A model generated the notes under the pieces. It did no database searches. It saw nothing but the letters and a program-made list of their open reading frames with translations, and had not been told where the DNA came from. 64,000 nucleotides of DNA from assembly GCF_000308615.1 (NCBI RefSeq), contig NZ_BAGB01000045.1, positions 24,931 to 88,930 of the forward strand, written 5' to 3'. Shown here piece by piece: positions 43,036-51,706 of this stretch; position 1 is the first letter of the stretch, and every line of letters starts with the position of its first letter. The stretch is from Nocardia jiangxiensis NBRC 101359 (GTDB lineage: Bacteria; Actinomycetota; Actinomycetes; Mycobacteriales; Mycobacteriaceae). The translations under genes and the position numbers were made by a program.

Positions 43036-43097
43036 CAACTAACTATAGACAACGCCGGGTCACGGGCCGTATTCTGCTTTAGTCAGCCAACTAACTA
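43036..43097. promoter_or_regulatory. Repeated element in tetR/SDR intergenic region
   Basis: CAACTAACTA occurs at 43036-43045 and again at 43088-43097. The second copy sits in an inverted repeat TTAGT-N6-ACTAA (43079-43094), next to the ribosome site of the oxidoreductase gene. The two copies flank both start codons, as expected of a local repressor. Confidence 0.5.
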
Positions 43098-43108
43098 AGG
43101 AGATGACG

Positions 43109-43954
43109 ATGTTCGTGGTGACCGGAGCGACCGGCAATGTCGGCGAAGCACTCGTGCAGACCCTGGCCGGGCAGGGCGAGAAGGTGGTGGCGATCTCCCG
43201 GGGTGCGAAGCAGAGCCGCCCTCGGGAGGGCGTCGAGTACCGGCGCGCCGACCTGTCCGATCCGGACGCACTCGCGGCGGCCGCCGCCGGTGGCGACGCA
43301 CTGTTTTTGCTGCTGTCCGGGGAACAGGGCGTCGCCGGACCTCCGCCCGTCGATGTGCTGCGCGCGCTCGAGCGGGCCGGAATCGGGAAAGTGGTGTTGC
43401 TGGGTTCCCAGTCGGCGCACACCCGTCCCGGGAACGCCGCGGCCCCGCGGATCACCGCTTTCGAAGCCGCACTGCAGGATTCGGATCTGACCTGGACGGT
43501 GCTGCGGCCGGGCGGATTCTTCTCGAACACCTTCGCCTGGGTCGAGTCTGTCCGCACCCAGCGGGCGGTGTACTGGCCGTTCGGCGATATCGCACTGCCC
43601 CAGGTCGATCCGTCCGACATCGCCGAGGTGGCAGCCACCGCGCTGCGTTCGGACGAGCACGCCGGACGTGCCTACACCCTCACCGGCCCCGAACTCATCA
43701 CCCCGCGCGAACAGGTCCGCGCGCTGTCCGAGGTACTCGGTGAGTCGATCGCCTTCCACGAACTCACTCGCGCCCAAGCGCTTTCGGCCATGACCGAGTA
43801 CATGCCCGAACCCGTCGCCGAGGTCACCCTGTCCATCCTGGGGACTCCCACCCCTGAGGAACAGCAGGTCGGTCCGGACGTCGAGAAGGTTCTCGGCCGC
43901 ACTGCCACCCCGTTCGCCACCTGGGCAGCTCGTCACGCGGACGTCTTCCGCTGA
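43109..43954 (+). CDS. NmrA/SDR-like NAD(P)-binding oxidoreductase
   Basis: 281 aa. The ATG at 43109 is chosen because AAGGAG ends 6-7 nt upstream; the ATG at 43103 directly abuts that site. The N-terminal Rossmann motif is FVVTGATGNVGEALVQTL, and LTWTVLRPGGFFSNTF is typical of NmrA-like/azoreductase-type atypical SDRs. These proteins act as NAD(P)-sensing regulators or quinone/azo-type reductases. The divergent TetR gene suggests inducible expression. The 3' end of the gene is part of a tandem repeat. Confidence 0.9.
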   Translation: MFVVTGATGNVGEALVQTLAGQGEKVVAISRGAKQSRPREGVEYRRADLSDPDALAAAAAGGDALFLLLSGEQGVAGPPPVDVLRALERAGIGKVVLLGSQSAHTRPGNAAAPRITAFEAALQDSDLTWTVLRPGGFFSNTFAWVESVRTQRAVYWPFGDIALPQVDPSDIAEVAATALRSDEHAGRAYTLTGPELITPREQVRALSEVLGESIAFHELTRAQALSAMTEYMPEPVAEVTLSILGTPTPEEQQVGPDVEKVLGRTATPFATWAARHADVFR

Positions 43955-44232
43955 CCGTTCACCGTCCCGCACCGCATGTCGGGGTGCTGCGGGCAGAGTC
44001 GACTGCGGCTCAGCCCGTTCGGCCCTGGACCACCCATCGGCGGACGTCTTCCGCTGACCACCCGCCGTCCCGCACCGCATGTCGGGGCGCTGCGGGGCGG
44101 AGTCAGCTGTGGCTCAGCCTATTTCGCCCTGGGCCGGCCGTCCGCGGACATCCTCGACCGACCTTCCGCGTTGCCGCACCACACCTCGGGGGGGCAATGC
44201 GGAGCGGGGTCCGCGGCTGTGGCTCAGCCGAT
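43937..44232. repeat. Three degenerate tandem copies, about 103-110 bp each
   Basis: GCGGACGTCTTCCGCTGACC occurs at 43937 and 44040, and its degenerate form GCGGACATCCTCGACCGACC at 44144. The internal blocks CCGTCCCGCACCGCATGTCG (43962 and 44065) and GGCTCAGCC (44007, 44111 and 44221) repeat with nearly the same period. The first copy contains the stop codon of the SDR gene and the last copy runs into the 3' end of priA. The array fills the 269-nt gap between two convergent genes. Confidence 0.85.
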
Positions 44233-47022
44233 GTCGATGGGATCGATCTGTACGCGCAGCGGATCACCCGAACGGTGGGTGCTGCGGACGGCGAGGGCGG
44301 CGGTCAGGGCACGGGACATGGCTGCCGCCTGGCCCCGGTCGGCGCGCAGGATCATCCGCTCGATCTCGGTCGGGGCGTCACCGGCGGAGAACGGGGTGCG
44401 GGCGCCGGGCGGGAGCGGTACCGGGCCCAGCACTTCCACACCGGCGGGAAGTTGTGTCTCACCGAGCAATTCGGCGATGGAATCGGTGGTTCCGTCGAGC
44501 GCGGCGAGGCGGACCGCGGGCGGGAAACGGACCTCCGCCCGCGCCGCCAGTTCGAAATCCGCGTGCGTCACCGGATCCCAGCGAACCAGCGCCTGCACGG
44601 TCGGCAGCGACGGCTCCGCCATCACGATCACCTGACCGGACGAGCGGACCAGCGCGGCGGCGGACATCCAGCGCCGCAACGCATCCTCGGCCGCACGCAG
44701 GTCGGCGCGCCCGAGCAGCGCCCAACCGTCCAGCAGTAGCGCGACACCGTAGCCGCCCGGCACACTCGGCTCCGCGCCGATGGTGGACACGACCACCTGC
44801 GGTCCTTCGGAGATCGAATCCAGCACGGTCGCACCGCCGGACCCCCGGATCGGCACGCCCGGGAAAGCCCGCCCCAGTTCCTCCGCCGTGCGCGCGGCGC
44901 CGATGACCACCGCCCGCAACGCCCGTGCACCACAGGCGCCGCAGCGGAAGGCCGCATCGGTCCGGCCGCACCAGCGACACCGGGGACTGTGCGCGATCTC
45001 CTCGGATCGGTTGCGCGACAACGCAACCCCCAACTCCCGTGCCGAACCCGGGCGGCCCGCGTCCTCGACGGGACGAGCCGCGGCTGATTCACCGGGTAGC
45101 GCAAGCGGCCCGTTGCAGTGCCGGCATCGTGCGGGCGTGCGGCACCGCGCGCACGACAGCGCGGGGACGTAGCCGCGCCGCGGTACCTGCACCAGCACCG
45201 GATCTCCGGCGGCAAGGGCCTTGCGCGCCGCGGTGAAGGCCACCGCGGGAATCCGGACCGCCCGCGCGACCGGATCCCGTTCCAGCGCAACGTCACTGTC
45301 CCCGGGCGCGCTGATCCGCGGCGCGTACTGCCGCACCACGGCTCGATCCGCGACCAGATCGTGTGCCCACCCCGACGCGACGACGGCCTGGATCTCCGCG
45401 GTCCGCGCGAATCCGCCCGCGAGGAAGGCCGCGCCGGTCTCGTGCGCGCGCAGCATCGCGACCTCGCGGGCGTGCGGATACGGCGACCGCGGTTCGGCAT
45501 AGGTGTCATCGCCGTCGTCCCAGATCACGATCAGTCCCAGATCGTGCACCGGCGCGAATACCGAACTGCGCGTTCCCACCACGATTCGCGCGGTCCCCCG
45601 CAACGCCGCCAGCCACCGCCGATACCGCGCCGAGGGCCCCAGTCCCGCGGCCAGCCCCACCGCGGCCTCCCCCACCAGTTCCGTGCAGGCGGCCAGCACC
45701 CGATCCAGGTCCCGCTGATCCGGAACCATCACCACGACACTGCGTCCGCTCTCGGCCACCACGGCCGCCAACTCCGCCAGCCGCCGCGCCCAGTCCTCTC
45801 CCGGCAACGCCTGCCACGCCGCCCGAGGTCCCTTCCCCGCTGCCAACGCACCGAGGAACGACGTCCCATGCCGATAGCGGGACCACTCCGAAAGTTCCGA
45901 AACAGCAATTCCCGCAACGCCATTCACGGGCGTAGACCGATCCGCGACGGATTCCTCCGGCCCACTCAGAGCCTTCCCTTCGGGCTCGGACACCCGACTG
46001 TCGGTGGTCGGCTCGAGGTCAGGCGTCGACTGTTCATCGACTCCAGCTGTCACATCATCGACAGCTCGGTCGTTTCCGGTGACGGGATCGAGCGGAGGCG
46101 AGGTTCGGTCACCTCCAGCAGCCAGATCAGACGCAGACGAGGTTCGGTCACCCCCAGCAGCCAGATCAGGAGCAGCCGAAGTTCGGTCACCCACAGCAGC
46201 CGAATCGAGCGCAGGCAAGGTTCCGCCGCCCCCAGCAGCCGGATCAGGCGGGGGCGAGGTGGCGGTCGTCGCTGTATCGGCTGGTCTCGGTGATTCGGGC
46301 CAGGCTTCCGCAGCAACTTTGTGCGGCGACGAGACCTCAACGGGCCGAGGGGAATCCGAGGTCACCTCGGTTGTTGTGCCGTCAGCCTCAGGTTGTGCGC
46401 CCGTATCAGGATGTGCGGAGCCGCGGCCTGCCGACGAATCATCCGTAGCGGCAGGCTCGGAAAGGTCCGGCGCGTCGAGTGCTACGGCCGGATCCGCCGC
46501 GACCGTTGTCTCAGCGGAGGTTTCCGCATCCGGCTCCCGTGCGACCTGGTCCTTCTTCGAACGTGCCGGCCCCATTTCGGTTCGCGCGTGTCGCGGTGGG
46601 ATCGCCAGACGCAGGAGGTCGGCTCGGGTCCCGGCGTACCGGGCGGCGACGGCGGTGATCAGCCGCAGGATCTCCGGGGTGAGTACGCGTTCCCCGGACA
46701 CGACGCGTTCCAGGCGCATCAGAGTGCCGGTGTGGTCCGAACGTTCGAGTCGCTCGAGCAGGAAACCATCGATGAGACGACCCGAAAAACGCACGCGCAC
46801 ACGCACACCCGGCTGAGCGAGCTCGTCCATCTCGGACGGCACGAGATAGTCGAAGTCACGATCGAGATGGGCCGGTTCCAACATCGGCAGAACCCGCGCG
46901 ACAGGGTGTGAGACGGCCGCCTCGGTCGCGGACGCCCCCGCTCGTTTCCCGCGCCGCTTCCCCGCACCCGCCGCATCGGAGGCGGATCCGGCGGCTCCCG
47001 CGGGCACCGTGGCCTCGGCCAA
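44224..47022 (-). CDS. priA: Probable primosomal protein N' (PriA), degenerate helicase with repetitive insert
   Basis: 932 aa against about 655 in M. tuberculosis. The DNA-binding N-terminus (VARVLPMLEPAHLDRDFDYL) and the zinc ribbons (CARCRTPARCRHCNG and CRWCGRTDAAFRCGACG) are present. The helicase P-loop GxxGxGKT is replaced by ALPGEDWARR and the DEEH box by WDDGDDTYAE, so ATP hydrolysis is unlikely; actinobacterial PriA generally shows this. A Pro/Asp/Ser/Thr-rich insert (about residues 150-370) contains five 13-residue repeats. Start uncertain: TTG at 47022 or GTG at 47007. It lies downstream of metK as in mycobacteria, acting in replication restart loading. Confidence 0.92.
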   Translation of the reverse strand: MAEATVPAGAAGSASDAAGAGKRRGKRAGASATEAAVSHPVARVLPMLEPAHLDRDFDYLVPSEMDELAQPGVRVRVRFSGRLIDGFLLERLERSDHTGTLMRLERVVSGERVLTPEILRLITAVAARYAGTRADLLRLAIPPRHARTEMGPARSKKDQVAREPDAETSAETTVAADPAVALDAPDLSEPAATDDSSAGRGSAHPDTGAQPEADGTTTEVTSDSPRPVEVSSPHKVAAEAWPESPRPADTATTATSPPPDPAAGGGGTLPALDSAAVGDRTSAAPDLAAGGDRTSSASDLAAGGDRTSPPLDPVTGNDRAVDDVTAGVDEQSTPDLEPTTDSRVSEPEGKALSGPEESVADRSTPVNGVAGIAVSELSEWSRYRHGTSFLGALAAGKGPRAAWQALPGEDWARRLAELAAVVAESGRSVVVMVPDQRDLDRVLAACTELVGEAAVGLAAGLGPSARYRRWLAALRGTARIVVGTRSSVFAPVHDLGLIVIWDDGDDTYAEPRSPYPHAREVAMLRAHETGAAFLAGGFARTAEIQAVVASGWAHDLVADRAVVRQYAPRISAPGDSDVALERDPVARAVRIPAVAFTAARKALAAGDPVLVQVPRRGYVPALSCARCRTPARCRHCNGPLALPGESAAARPVEDAGRPGSARELGVALSRNRSEEIAHSPRCRWCGRTDAAFRCGACGARALRAVVIGAARTAEELGRAFPGVPIRGSGGATVLDSISEGPQVVVSTIGAEPSVPGGYGVALLLDGWALLGRADLRAAEDALRRWMSAAALVRSSGQVIVMAEPSLPTVQALVRWDPVTHADFELAARAEVRFPPAVRLAALDGTTDSIAELLGETQLPAGVEVLGPVPLPPGARTPFSAGDAPTEIERMILRADRGQAAAMSRALTAALAVRSTHRSGDPLRVQIDPIDIG
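46066..46260 (-). repeat. Five 39-bp tandem repeats inside priA
   Basis: Exact 39-nt spacing of TTCGGTC-type words (46104, 46143, 46182, 46221) shows an in-frame 13-codon repeat. The copies read TSPPPDPAAGGGG, TLPALDSAAVGDR, TSAAPDLAAGGDR, TSSASDLAAGGDR and TSPPLDPVTGNDR (residues 255-319). Because the unit is a multiple of three, copy number can change without a frameshift. Confidence 0.9.
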
Positions 47023-47146
47023 TTACTGTCCGGTGGCCGCGCGCACCGAACTCACGCGCGATCCGACGCGGCCTCCCACGCACACCGCACGGCCGCACCG
47101 CGTTTCACGGTGCGGCCGTGCGGAGCCGATGCAGTGTGCCAATGGC

Positions 47147-48361
47147 CTACAGACCTGCCGCGGCACGGAGCTTGTCGGCACGATCGGTGTGCTCCCAGGG
47201 CAGATCGATGTCGGTGCGGCCGAAGTGGCCGTACGCGGCGGTCGGTGCGTAGATGGGGCGCAGCAGATCCAGATCGCGGATGATCGCGCCCGGACGCAGG
47301 TCGAAGACCTCGCCGATGGCCGCGGAGATCGCGATCGGGTCGACCTTCTCGGTGCCGAAGGTCTCGACGAACAGACCCACCGGGGCAGCCTTGCCGATCG
47401 CGTAGGCGACCTGCACCTCGACCCGCTCGGCCAGATCGGCCGCGACGACGTTCTTGGCGACCCAGCGCATGGCGTACGCGGCCGAACGGTCCACCTTCGA
47501 CGGGTCCTTACCGGAGAACGCGCCACCACCGTGCCGGGCCATACCGCCGTAGGTGTCGACGATGATCTTGCGACCGGTCAGACCCGCATCGCCCATCGGC
47601 CCGCCGAGCACGAACTTGCCCGTCGGGTTCACCAGCAGCCGGAAATCGGAGGTGTCCAGCGGGTTGGGCAGCTCCAGCTCGCCCAGCACCGCCTGCACGA
47701 CCTTCTCACGGATGTCGGGGGCCAGCAGGTTGTCCAGATCGATGTCGGCGGCGTGCTGGGTGGACAGCACGACCGTGTCCAGGCGCACCGGCTGCGCACC
47801 CTCGTATTCGATGGTCACCTGGGTCTTGCCGTCCGGACGCAGATACGGCAGCACACCGGACTTGCGCACCTCGGTAAGACGCCGCGACAGGCGGTGCGCC
47901 AGCGCGATCGGCAGCGGCATCAGCTCGGGGGTCTCCTTGGTGGCGTACCCGAACATCAGGCCCTGATCACCGGCGCCCTGGCGCTCGATCTCGTCGTCGG
48001 AACCGCCGACGCGGGCCTCGTGCGAATGGTCGACACCCTGCGCGATATCGGGCGACTGCGCGCCGATCGCGATGTTCACACCGCAGGACGCACCGTCGAA
48101 ACCCTTTGCCGAGGAGTCGTATCCGATCTCCAGGACCTTCTCCCGCACGATCGTGGGGATGTCCGCGTAGGCCTCGGTGGTCACCTCACCGGCGACGTGC
48201 ACCTGACCCGTGGTCACCAAGGTCTCGACCGCCACCCGGCTGTGCGGATCCTGCGCGAGCAGGGCGTCGAGAACGGAATCGCTGATAGCGTCACAGATCT
48301 TGTCCGGATGGCCCTCGGTCACGGACTCACTGGTGAATAGGCGGCTGCCACTCGTGCCCAC
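47147..48361 (-). CDS. metK: S-adenosylmethionine synthetase
   Basis: 404 aa, GTG start with GGGAG upstream. It makes SAM from Met and ATP. The motifs are VTEGHPDKICDAISD, GAGDQGLMFGYA (the ATP-binding loop), VNPTGKFVLGGPMGDAGLT and GGGAFSGKDPSKVDRSAAY. It lies between coaBC (200 nt upstream) and priA (124 nt downstream). I found no SAM riboswitch core in the leader. Confidence 0.98.
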   Translation of the reverse strand: MGTSGSRLFTSESVTEGHPDKICDAISDSVLDALLAQDPHSRVAVETLVTTGQVHVAGEVTTEAYADIPTIVREKVLEIGYDSSAKGFDGASCGVNIAIGAQSPDIAQGVDHSHEARVGGSDDEIERQGAGDQGLMFGYATKETPELMPLPIALAHRLSRRLTEVRKSGVLPYLRPDGKTQVTIEYEGAQPVRLDTVVLSTQHAADIDLDNLLAPDIREKVVQAVLGELELPNPLDTSDFRLLVNPTGKFVLGGPMGDAGLTGRKIIVDTYGGMARHGGGAFSGKDPSKVDRSAAYAMRWVAKNVVAADLAERVEVQVAYAIGKAAPVGLFVETFGTEKVDPIAISAAIGEVFDLRPGAIIRDLDLLRPIYAPTAAYGHFGRTDIDLPWEHTDRADKLRAAAGL

Positions 48362-48561
48362 AGTTCTCCCTCTCCCTCAACGGGTTTCTCGTCACTATTC
48401 CAAACCACCGACGCAGTGGGGTCTCGCATGGCGCCGCAAGGACGCCCGCACCAGCCACAACGCCTCCACAGGGCCCCGTTTTGGCGATCGGTGAAACCGT
48501 GCACCCGATGCCGTGGAGCATCGTGTGCCTTCTTGCAGGATAGGCCGAATCCGCCGACTGC

Positions 48562-49779
48562 TCAGCGCAGCAGCGGACCGAGCGCATCCAGCACCCGGCT
48601 GGCCAGCAATGCCTTCGATCCGTGATCGAGGGCCTGTTCGGTGCCGTCGGCACCCAGCAGCCAGCCGTCGTTGTGGTCGACCTCGAAGGCCTTGCCCTCG
48701 CCGACCGCGTTCACTACCAACAGATCACACCCCTTGCGCTTGAGTTTCGCGCGCGCGTGGGTGAGGACGTCGCCGTGTTCGTCACCGGTCTCGGCGGCGA
48801 ATCCGACGATCGCGGTCCCGGTCAGCTGACCGTCCCGGCGAGCCTGCACCAGACCCGCCAGAATGTCTTCGGTTTTGGTCAGCTCGATCGAATTGGGTTC
48901 CCCGGCGCCTTTTTTGATTTTCGCGGCGGCGACGTTGACCGGACGGAAGTCTGCCACCGCGGCGGCCATGATCACCGCATCCGCGCCGGTGGCGTGCTTG
49001 TCGACCGCGACACGCAGCTGTTCGGCGGTGGTCACGTGCACCAGCTCCACCGCGGCCGGGGCGTCCAGGCCGATCGTATTTCCGGCGATCAGGGTCACCC
49101 GTGCACCACGCTGCGCCGCCAGGCGCGCCAGGGCGAAACCCTGCTTGCCCGAACTGCGATTGCCTAGGAAACGCACCGGATCCAACGGCTCACGGGTACC
49201 GCCCGCCGACACCACGACGCGACGACCCTCGAGATCGCGCGGGATCGCGTCGTCGCGTTCGAGCAGCAGCGAGGCCAGCGCGAAGATCTCCTCCGCCTCG
49301 GGCAGCCGCCCGGGACCGGTGTCCGCGCCGGTCAGCCGCCCCGAGGCCGGTTCGGCGACGATCGCCCCGTGCGCACGCAACGTGCGCACATTGGCGACCG
49401 TGGCCGGGTGTTCCCACATCTCGGTGTGCATGGCCGGGGCGAACAGGATCGGACATCGCGCGGTCAGCAGCGTCGCGGTCAGCAGGTCGTCGGCGCGACC
49501 CATCGCGGCGCGCGCCATCAGATCGGCCGTCGCGGGGGCGATGACGACCAGATCGGCCTCCTGGCCGAGGCGCACGTGCGGAACCTCGGGCACATCGGCG
49601 AAGACGCCGGTGTGCACCGGATTGCCCGACAGGGCCTCGAAGGTGGCCTTGCCGATGAACTGCAACGCCGACTCGGTCGGAATCACCCGGACGTCGTGTC
49701 CGGTCTCGGTGAATTTACGAACGAGCGAGCAGGCCTTGTAGGCGGCGATCCCGCCGCCTACGCCGACAACGATCCGCAT
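48562..49779 (-). CDS. coaBC: Bifunctional phosphopantothenoylcysteine decarboxylase / phosphopantothenate-cysteine ligase
   Basis: 405 aa. The N-terminal CoaC flavoprotein half (MRIVVGVGGGIAAYKACSL; APAMHTEMWEHPA with the active-site His/Met region) and the C-terminal CoaB half (SAGGTREPLDPVRFLGNRSS, AAAVADFRP, KIKKGAGEP) are fused, as in most bacteria. They convert 4'-phosphopantothenate to phosphopantetheine for CoA synthesis, which also supplies the carrier-domain arm of the NRPS in this window. It follows rpoZ by 49 nt. Confidence 0.97.
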   Translation of the reverse strand: MRIVVGVGGGIAAYKACSLVRKFTETGHDVRVIPTESALQFIGKATFEALSGNPVHTGVFADVPEVPHVRLGQEADLVVIAPATADLMARAAMGRADDLLTATLLTARCPILFAPAMHTEMWEHPATVANVRTLRAHGAIVAEPASGRLTGADTGPGRLPEAEEIFALASLLLERDDAIPRDLEGRRVVVSAGGTREPLDPVRFLGNRSSGKQGFALARLAAQRGARVTLIAGNTIGLDAPAAVELVHVTTAEQLRVAVDKHATGADAVIMAAAVADFRPVNVAAAKIKKGAGEPNSIELTKTEDILAGLVQARRDGQLTGTAIVGFAAETGDEHGDVLTHARAKLKRKGCDLLVVNAVGEGKAFEVDHNDGWLLGADGTEQALDHGSKALLASRVLDALGPLLR

Positions 49780-49828
49780 ACCTCATGCCTCTTCGGTGCG
49801 TCGGGTCACTGTGCCTCGCGGCGCTGAC

Positions 49829-50104
49829 TCACTCGCCTTCGGTGTGTTCGAGCAGGTCGGAATGGATCTCCCGCATGGCCACCGAGAGCGGCTTCTCCTG
49901 CAGGCCGGGCTCGACCAGGGGACCGACGTACTCGAGGATCCCGTCGCCGAGCTGGTTGTAGTAGTCGTTGATCTGGCGCGCCCGCTTGGCCGCGTAGATG
50001 ACCAGCGCATACTTGGACGACGTGCGCTCGAGCAGTTCGTCGATCGGCGGGTTGGTGAGGCCGACCGGGGTGTCGTACGCGGGCACGGTCTTGGTGTCGC
50101 TCAC
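49829..50104 (-). CDS. rpoZ: DNA-directed RNA polymerase omega subunit
   Basis: 91 aa, GTG start. PPIDELLERTSSKYALVIYA followed by AKRARQINDYYNQLGDG is the omega signature. It assists assembly of the beta' subunit. In mycobacteria the order gmk-rpoZ-coaBC is the same. Spacing to gmk (69 nt) and coaBC (49 nt) is compatible with one transcript. Confidence 0.97.
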   Translation of the reverse strand: MSDTKTVPAYDTPVGLTNPPIDELLERTSSKYALVIYAAKRARQINDYYNQLGDGILEYVGPLVEPGLQEKPLSVAMREIHSDLLEHTEGE

Positions 50105-50173
50105 TGGTGAGGCTCCTGCGGGTCTGTGTAGTGGTCTGGTGGACAGAGCCGCCGCCCGGACATCGGGCGGGCT

Positions 50174-50755
50174 CTATCGCGAATTTGTGCTAACGAACAA
50201 CGATACCAACTGCTCACAGGCGGCAGTCACCTCGTCGTTCACGATCACTGTGTCGAACTCGTCACATGCGGCGAGTTCGGTCTTGGCGGTCAGCAATCGG
50301 CGTTCGATCACCTCGGGCGATTCGGTGCCACGCGAGGTCAGCCGGGCGACCAGCTCCTCCCAGCTGGGCGGCGCCAGGAATACCAGCAGCGCCTGGGGTA
50401 TCGCGGCGCGAATGGAGCGCGCACCCGCGAGGTCCACTTCCACGAGAACCGATTTCCCGGCGGCCAGCGCCGCCCGAATCGGTGCGGCCGGTGTCCCGGA
50501 CCGCTGCAGGCCGCCGTGGATATCGGCCCACTCGAGCATCTCCCCCTTTTCGATCATGGTGTCGAATTCGGCCCTGGTCACGAACCGGTAGTCCCGGCCG
50601 TCGACCTCCCCGGGCCGCGGGGCCCGGGTGGTGGCCGACACACTGAACACCAATTCCGGCAGCCGCTCGCGGACGCAGCGCACCACGGTGGACTTCCCGA
50701 CGGCCGAGGGGCCGACCAGTACTACCAGCCGACCCGTCTTCGTGTGCTCGACCAC
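50174..50755 (-). CDS. gmk: Guanylate kinase
   Basis: 193 aa from the GTG at 50755. The P-loop is VVLVGPSAVGKSTVV and the GMP-binding part is VSATTRAPRPGEVDGRDYRF. It converts GMP to GDP. The frame is open further upstream to 50821, but that extension runs through the mihF gene and matches nothing. The start lies 7 nt after the mihF stop; mihF-gmk-rpoZ appear co-transcribed. Confidence 0.96.
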   Translation of the reverse strand: MVEHTKTGRLVVLVGPSAVGKSTVVRCVRERLPELVFSVSATTRAPRPGEVDGRDYRFVTRAEFDTMIEKGEMLEWADIHGGLQRSGTPAAPIRAALAAGKSVLVEVDLAGARSIRAAIPQALLVFLAPPSWEELVARLTSRGTESPEVIERRLLTAKTELAACDEFDTVIVNDEVTAACEQLVSLFVSTNSR

Positions 50756-50762
50756 CCTCGGA

Positions 50763-51083
50763 TCAGGCTTCGAAGTCGAACTTCGCCAACAGCGCCTTGC
50801 GCTGACGGTCGCCCAGGCCACGCAGGCGGCGGGTCGGCGCGATCTCGAGTTCGGTCATGATCTCCGCCGCCTTGACCTTGCCAACCTTCGGCAGGGCCTC
50901 CAACAGTGCGGACACCTTCATCTTGCCCAGAACCTCATCGGTCTCGGCATCCTTCAGGACCGTCTTCAGGTCGGTGCCGCCACGCTTCAGGCGCTCCTTG
51001 AGCTCTGCCCGAGCGCGGCGAGCGGCAGCCGCCTTCTCCAAAGCAGCGGCGCGCTGCTCGTCAGTCAGCTGGGGAAGGGCCAC
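50763..51083 (-). CDS. mihF: Integration host factor, actinobacterial type (mIHF)
   Basis: 106 aa, GTG start. A basic N-terminal helix (AAARRARAELKERLKRGG) precedes the compact helical domain with VSALLEALPKVGKVKAAEIM, a helix-two-turns-helix DNA-binding motif, and LEIAPTRRLRGLGDRQRKAL. This small nucleoid-associated protein binds and bends DNA and is essential in mycobacteria; it is unrelated in sequence to enterobacterial IHF. It is first in the mihF-gmk-rpoZ cluster. Confidence 0.97.
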   Translation of the reverse strand: MALPQLTDEQRAAALEKAAAARRARAELKERLKRGGTDLKTVLKDAETDEVLGKMKVSALLEALPKVGKVKAAEIMTELEIAPTRRLRGLGDRQRKALLAKFDFEA

Positions 51084-51706
51084 GGTTCCTCCGTCTCATC
51101 GTTCATTGCATGATCTACCCCCGGTAACCCGGCGGTCTCAGCGACCGTACCCACGCGGCCTGCCGATTGCGAACCCACCCCCCAGGTCAGCGGGTGATTC
51201 GGGCGCTTGCAGGGGCGTTCGAGCGAGGTGCGGCCAGGATTTCGGGCGATCTGGCGACGACCCGCGGAAAAATCATGAAAAGCCGTCTGACCAGCAGCTT
51301 CTTCACCAGATACGGGGTACTCGCGGTACCGGATGAACCGGCCGGACAACTCGTAACCGCGCCGTTATCGCCCGACCAGGAATTTTCTGGAATTTATCCG
51401 CGTGTCGTACATTTTTACGCAGCGTGTCGCCTTCGACAACCACCGCGGCGAGCCATCCGGCGAGCACACGCTCGGCACATCACGCCCGCGCGGACGAGCG
51501 GCGGCACCGGATTGCCACGCAACGGCCCCGCACCGCCGCCCCAGCGCCACTCTGACGGCGTAAAGCGCATTGTCGCGATTCCTGGCCCGACACCCGCATC
51601 CAATGGCTCAGTGCGGCTTTCACAGAAAACGGACCGGTCGCCCCGCCGTGCGGGGCCACCGGTCCGATCGTCGAGGTCACCGCAGCGTTCACCGCCGCGG
51701 CCGAAC
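51084..51706. other. Non-coding gap between pyrF and mihF
   Basis: 623 nt without a credible gene. The stretch about 51270-51430 is AT-rich for this genome (AATTTTC, ATTTTTACG words) and likely holds the mihF promoter and a leader. The left end, beside pyrF, holds the pyr-operon terminator. In mycobacteria this place carries a PE/PPE pair, absent here. Confidence 0.6.
51625..51666 (-). terminator. Rho-independent terminator of the pyr operon
   Basis: CGGACCGGT at 51630-51638 pairs with ACCGGTCCG at 51658-51666, with an inner stem CCCCG/CGGGG (51641-51645, 51651-51655) around CCGTG. Reading the minus strand, the hairpin is followed by TTTTC at 51629-51625, so it ends transcription coming from pyrF (stop at 51707). 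Confidence 0.8.

Noticed and set aside
43937..44232. CRISPR-like array
   Set aside because: Unit length is about 103-110 bp, copies are degenerate and there are no unique spacers or cas genes.
46066..46260. Minisatellite as a non-coding element
   Set aside because: The 39-bp units are in frame within priA and encode a regular 13-residue repeat.
48362..48561. SAM riboswitch upstream of metK
   Set aside because: No conserved SAM-I, SAM-II or SAM-IV core could be read; only an ordinary 200-nt gap.
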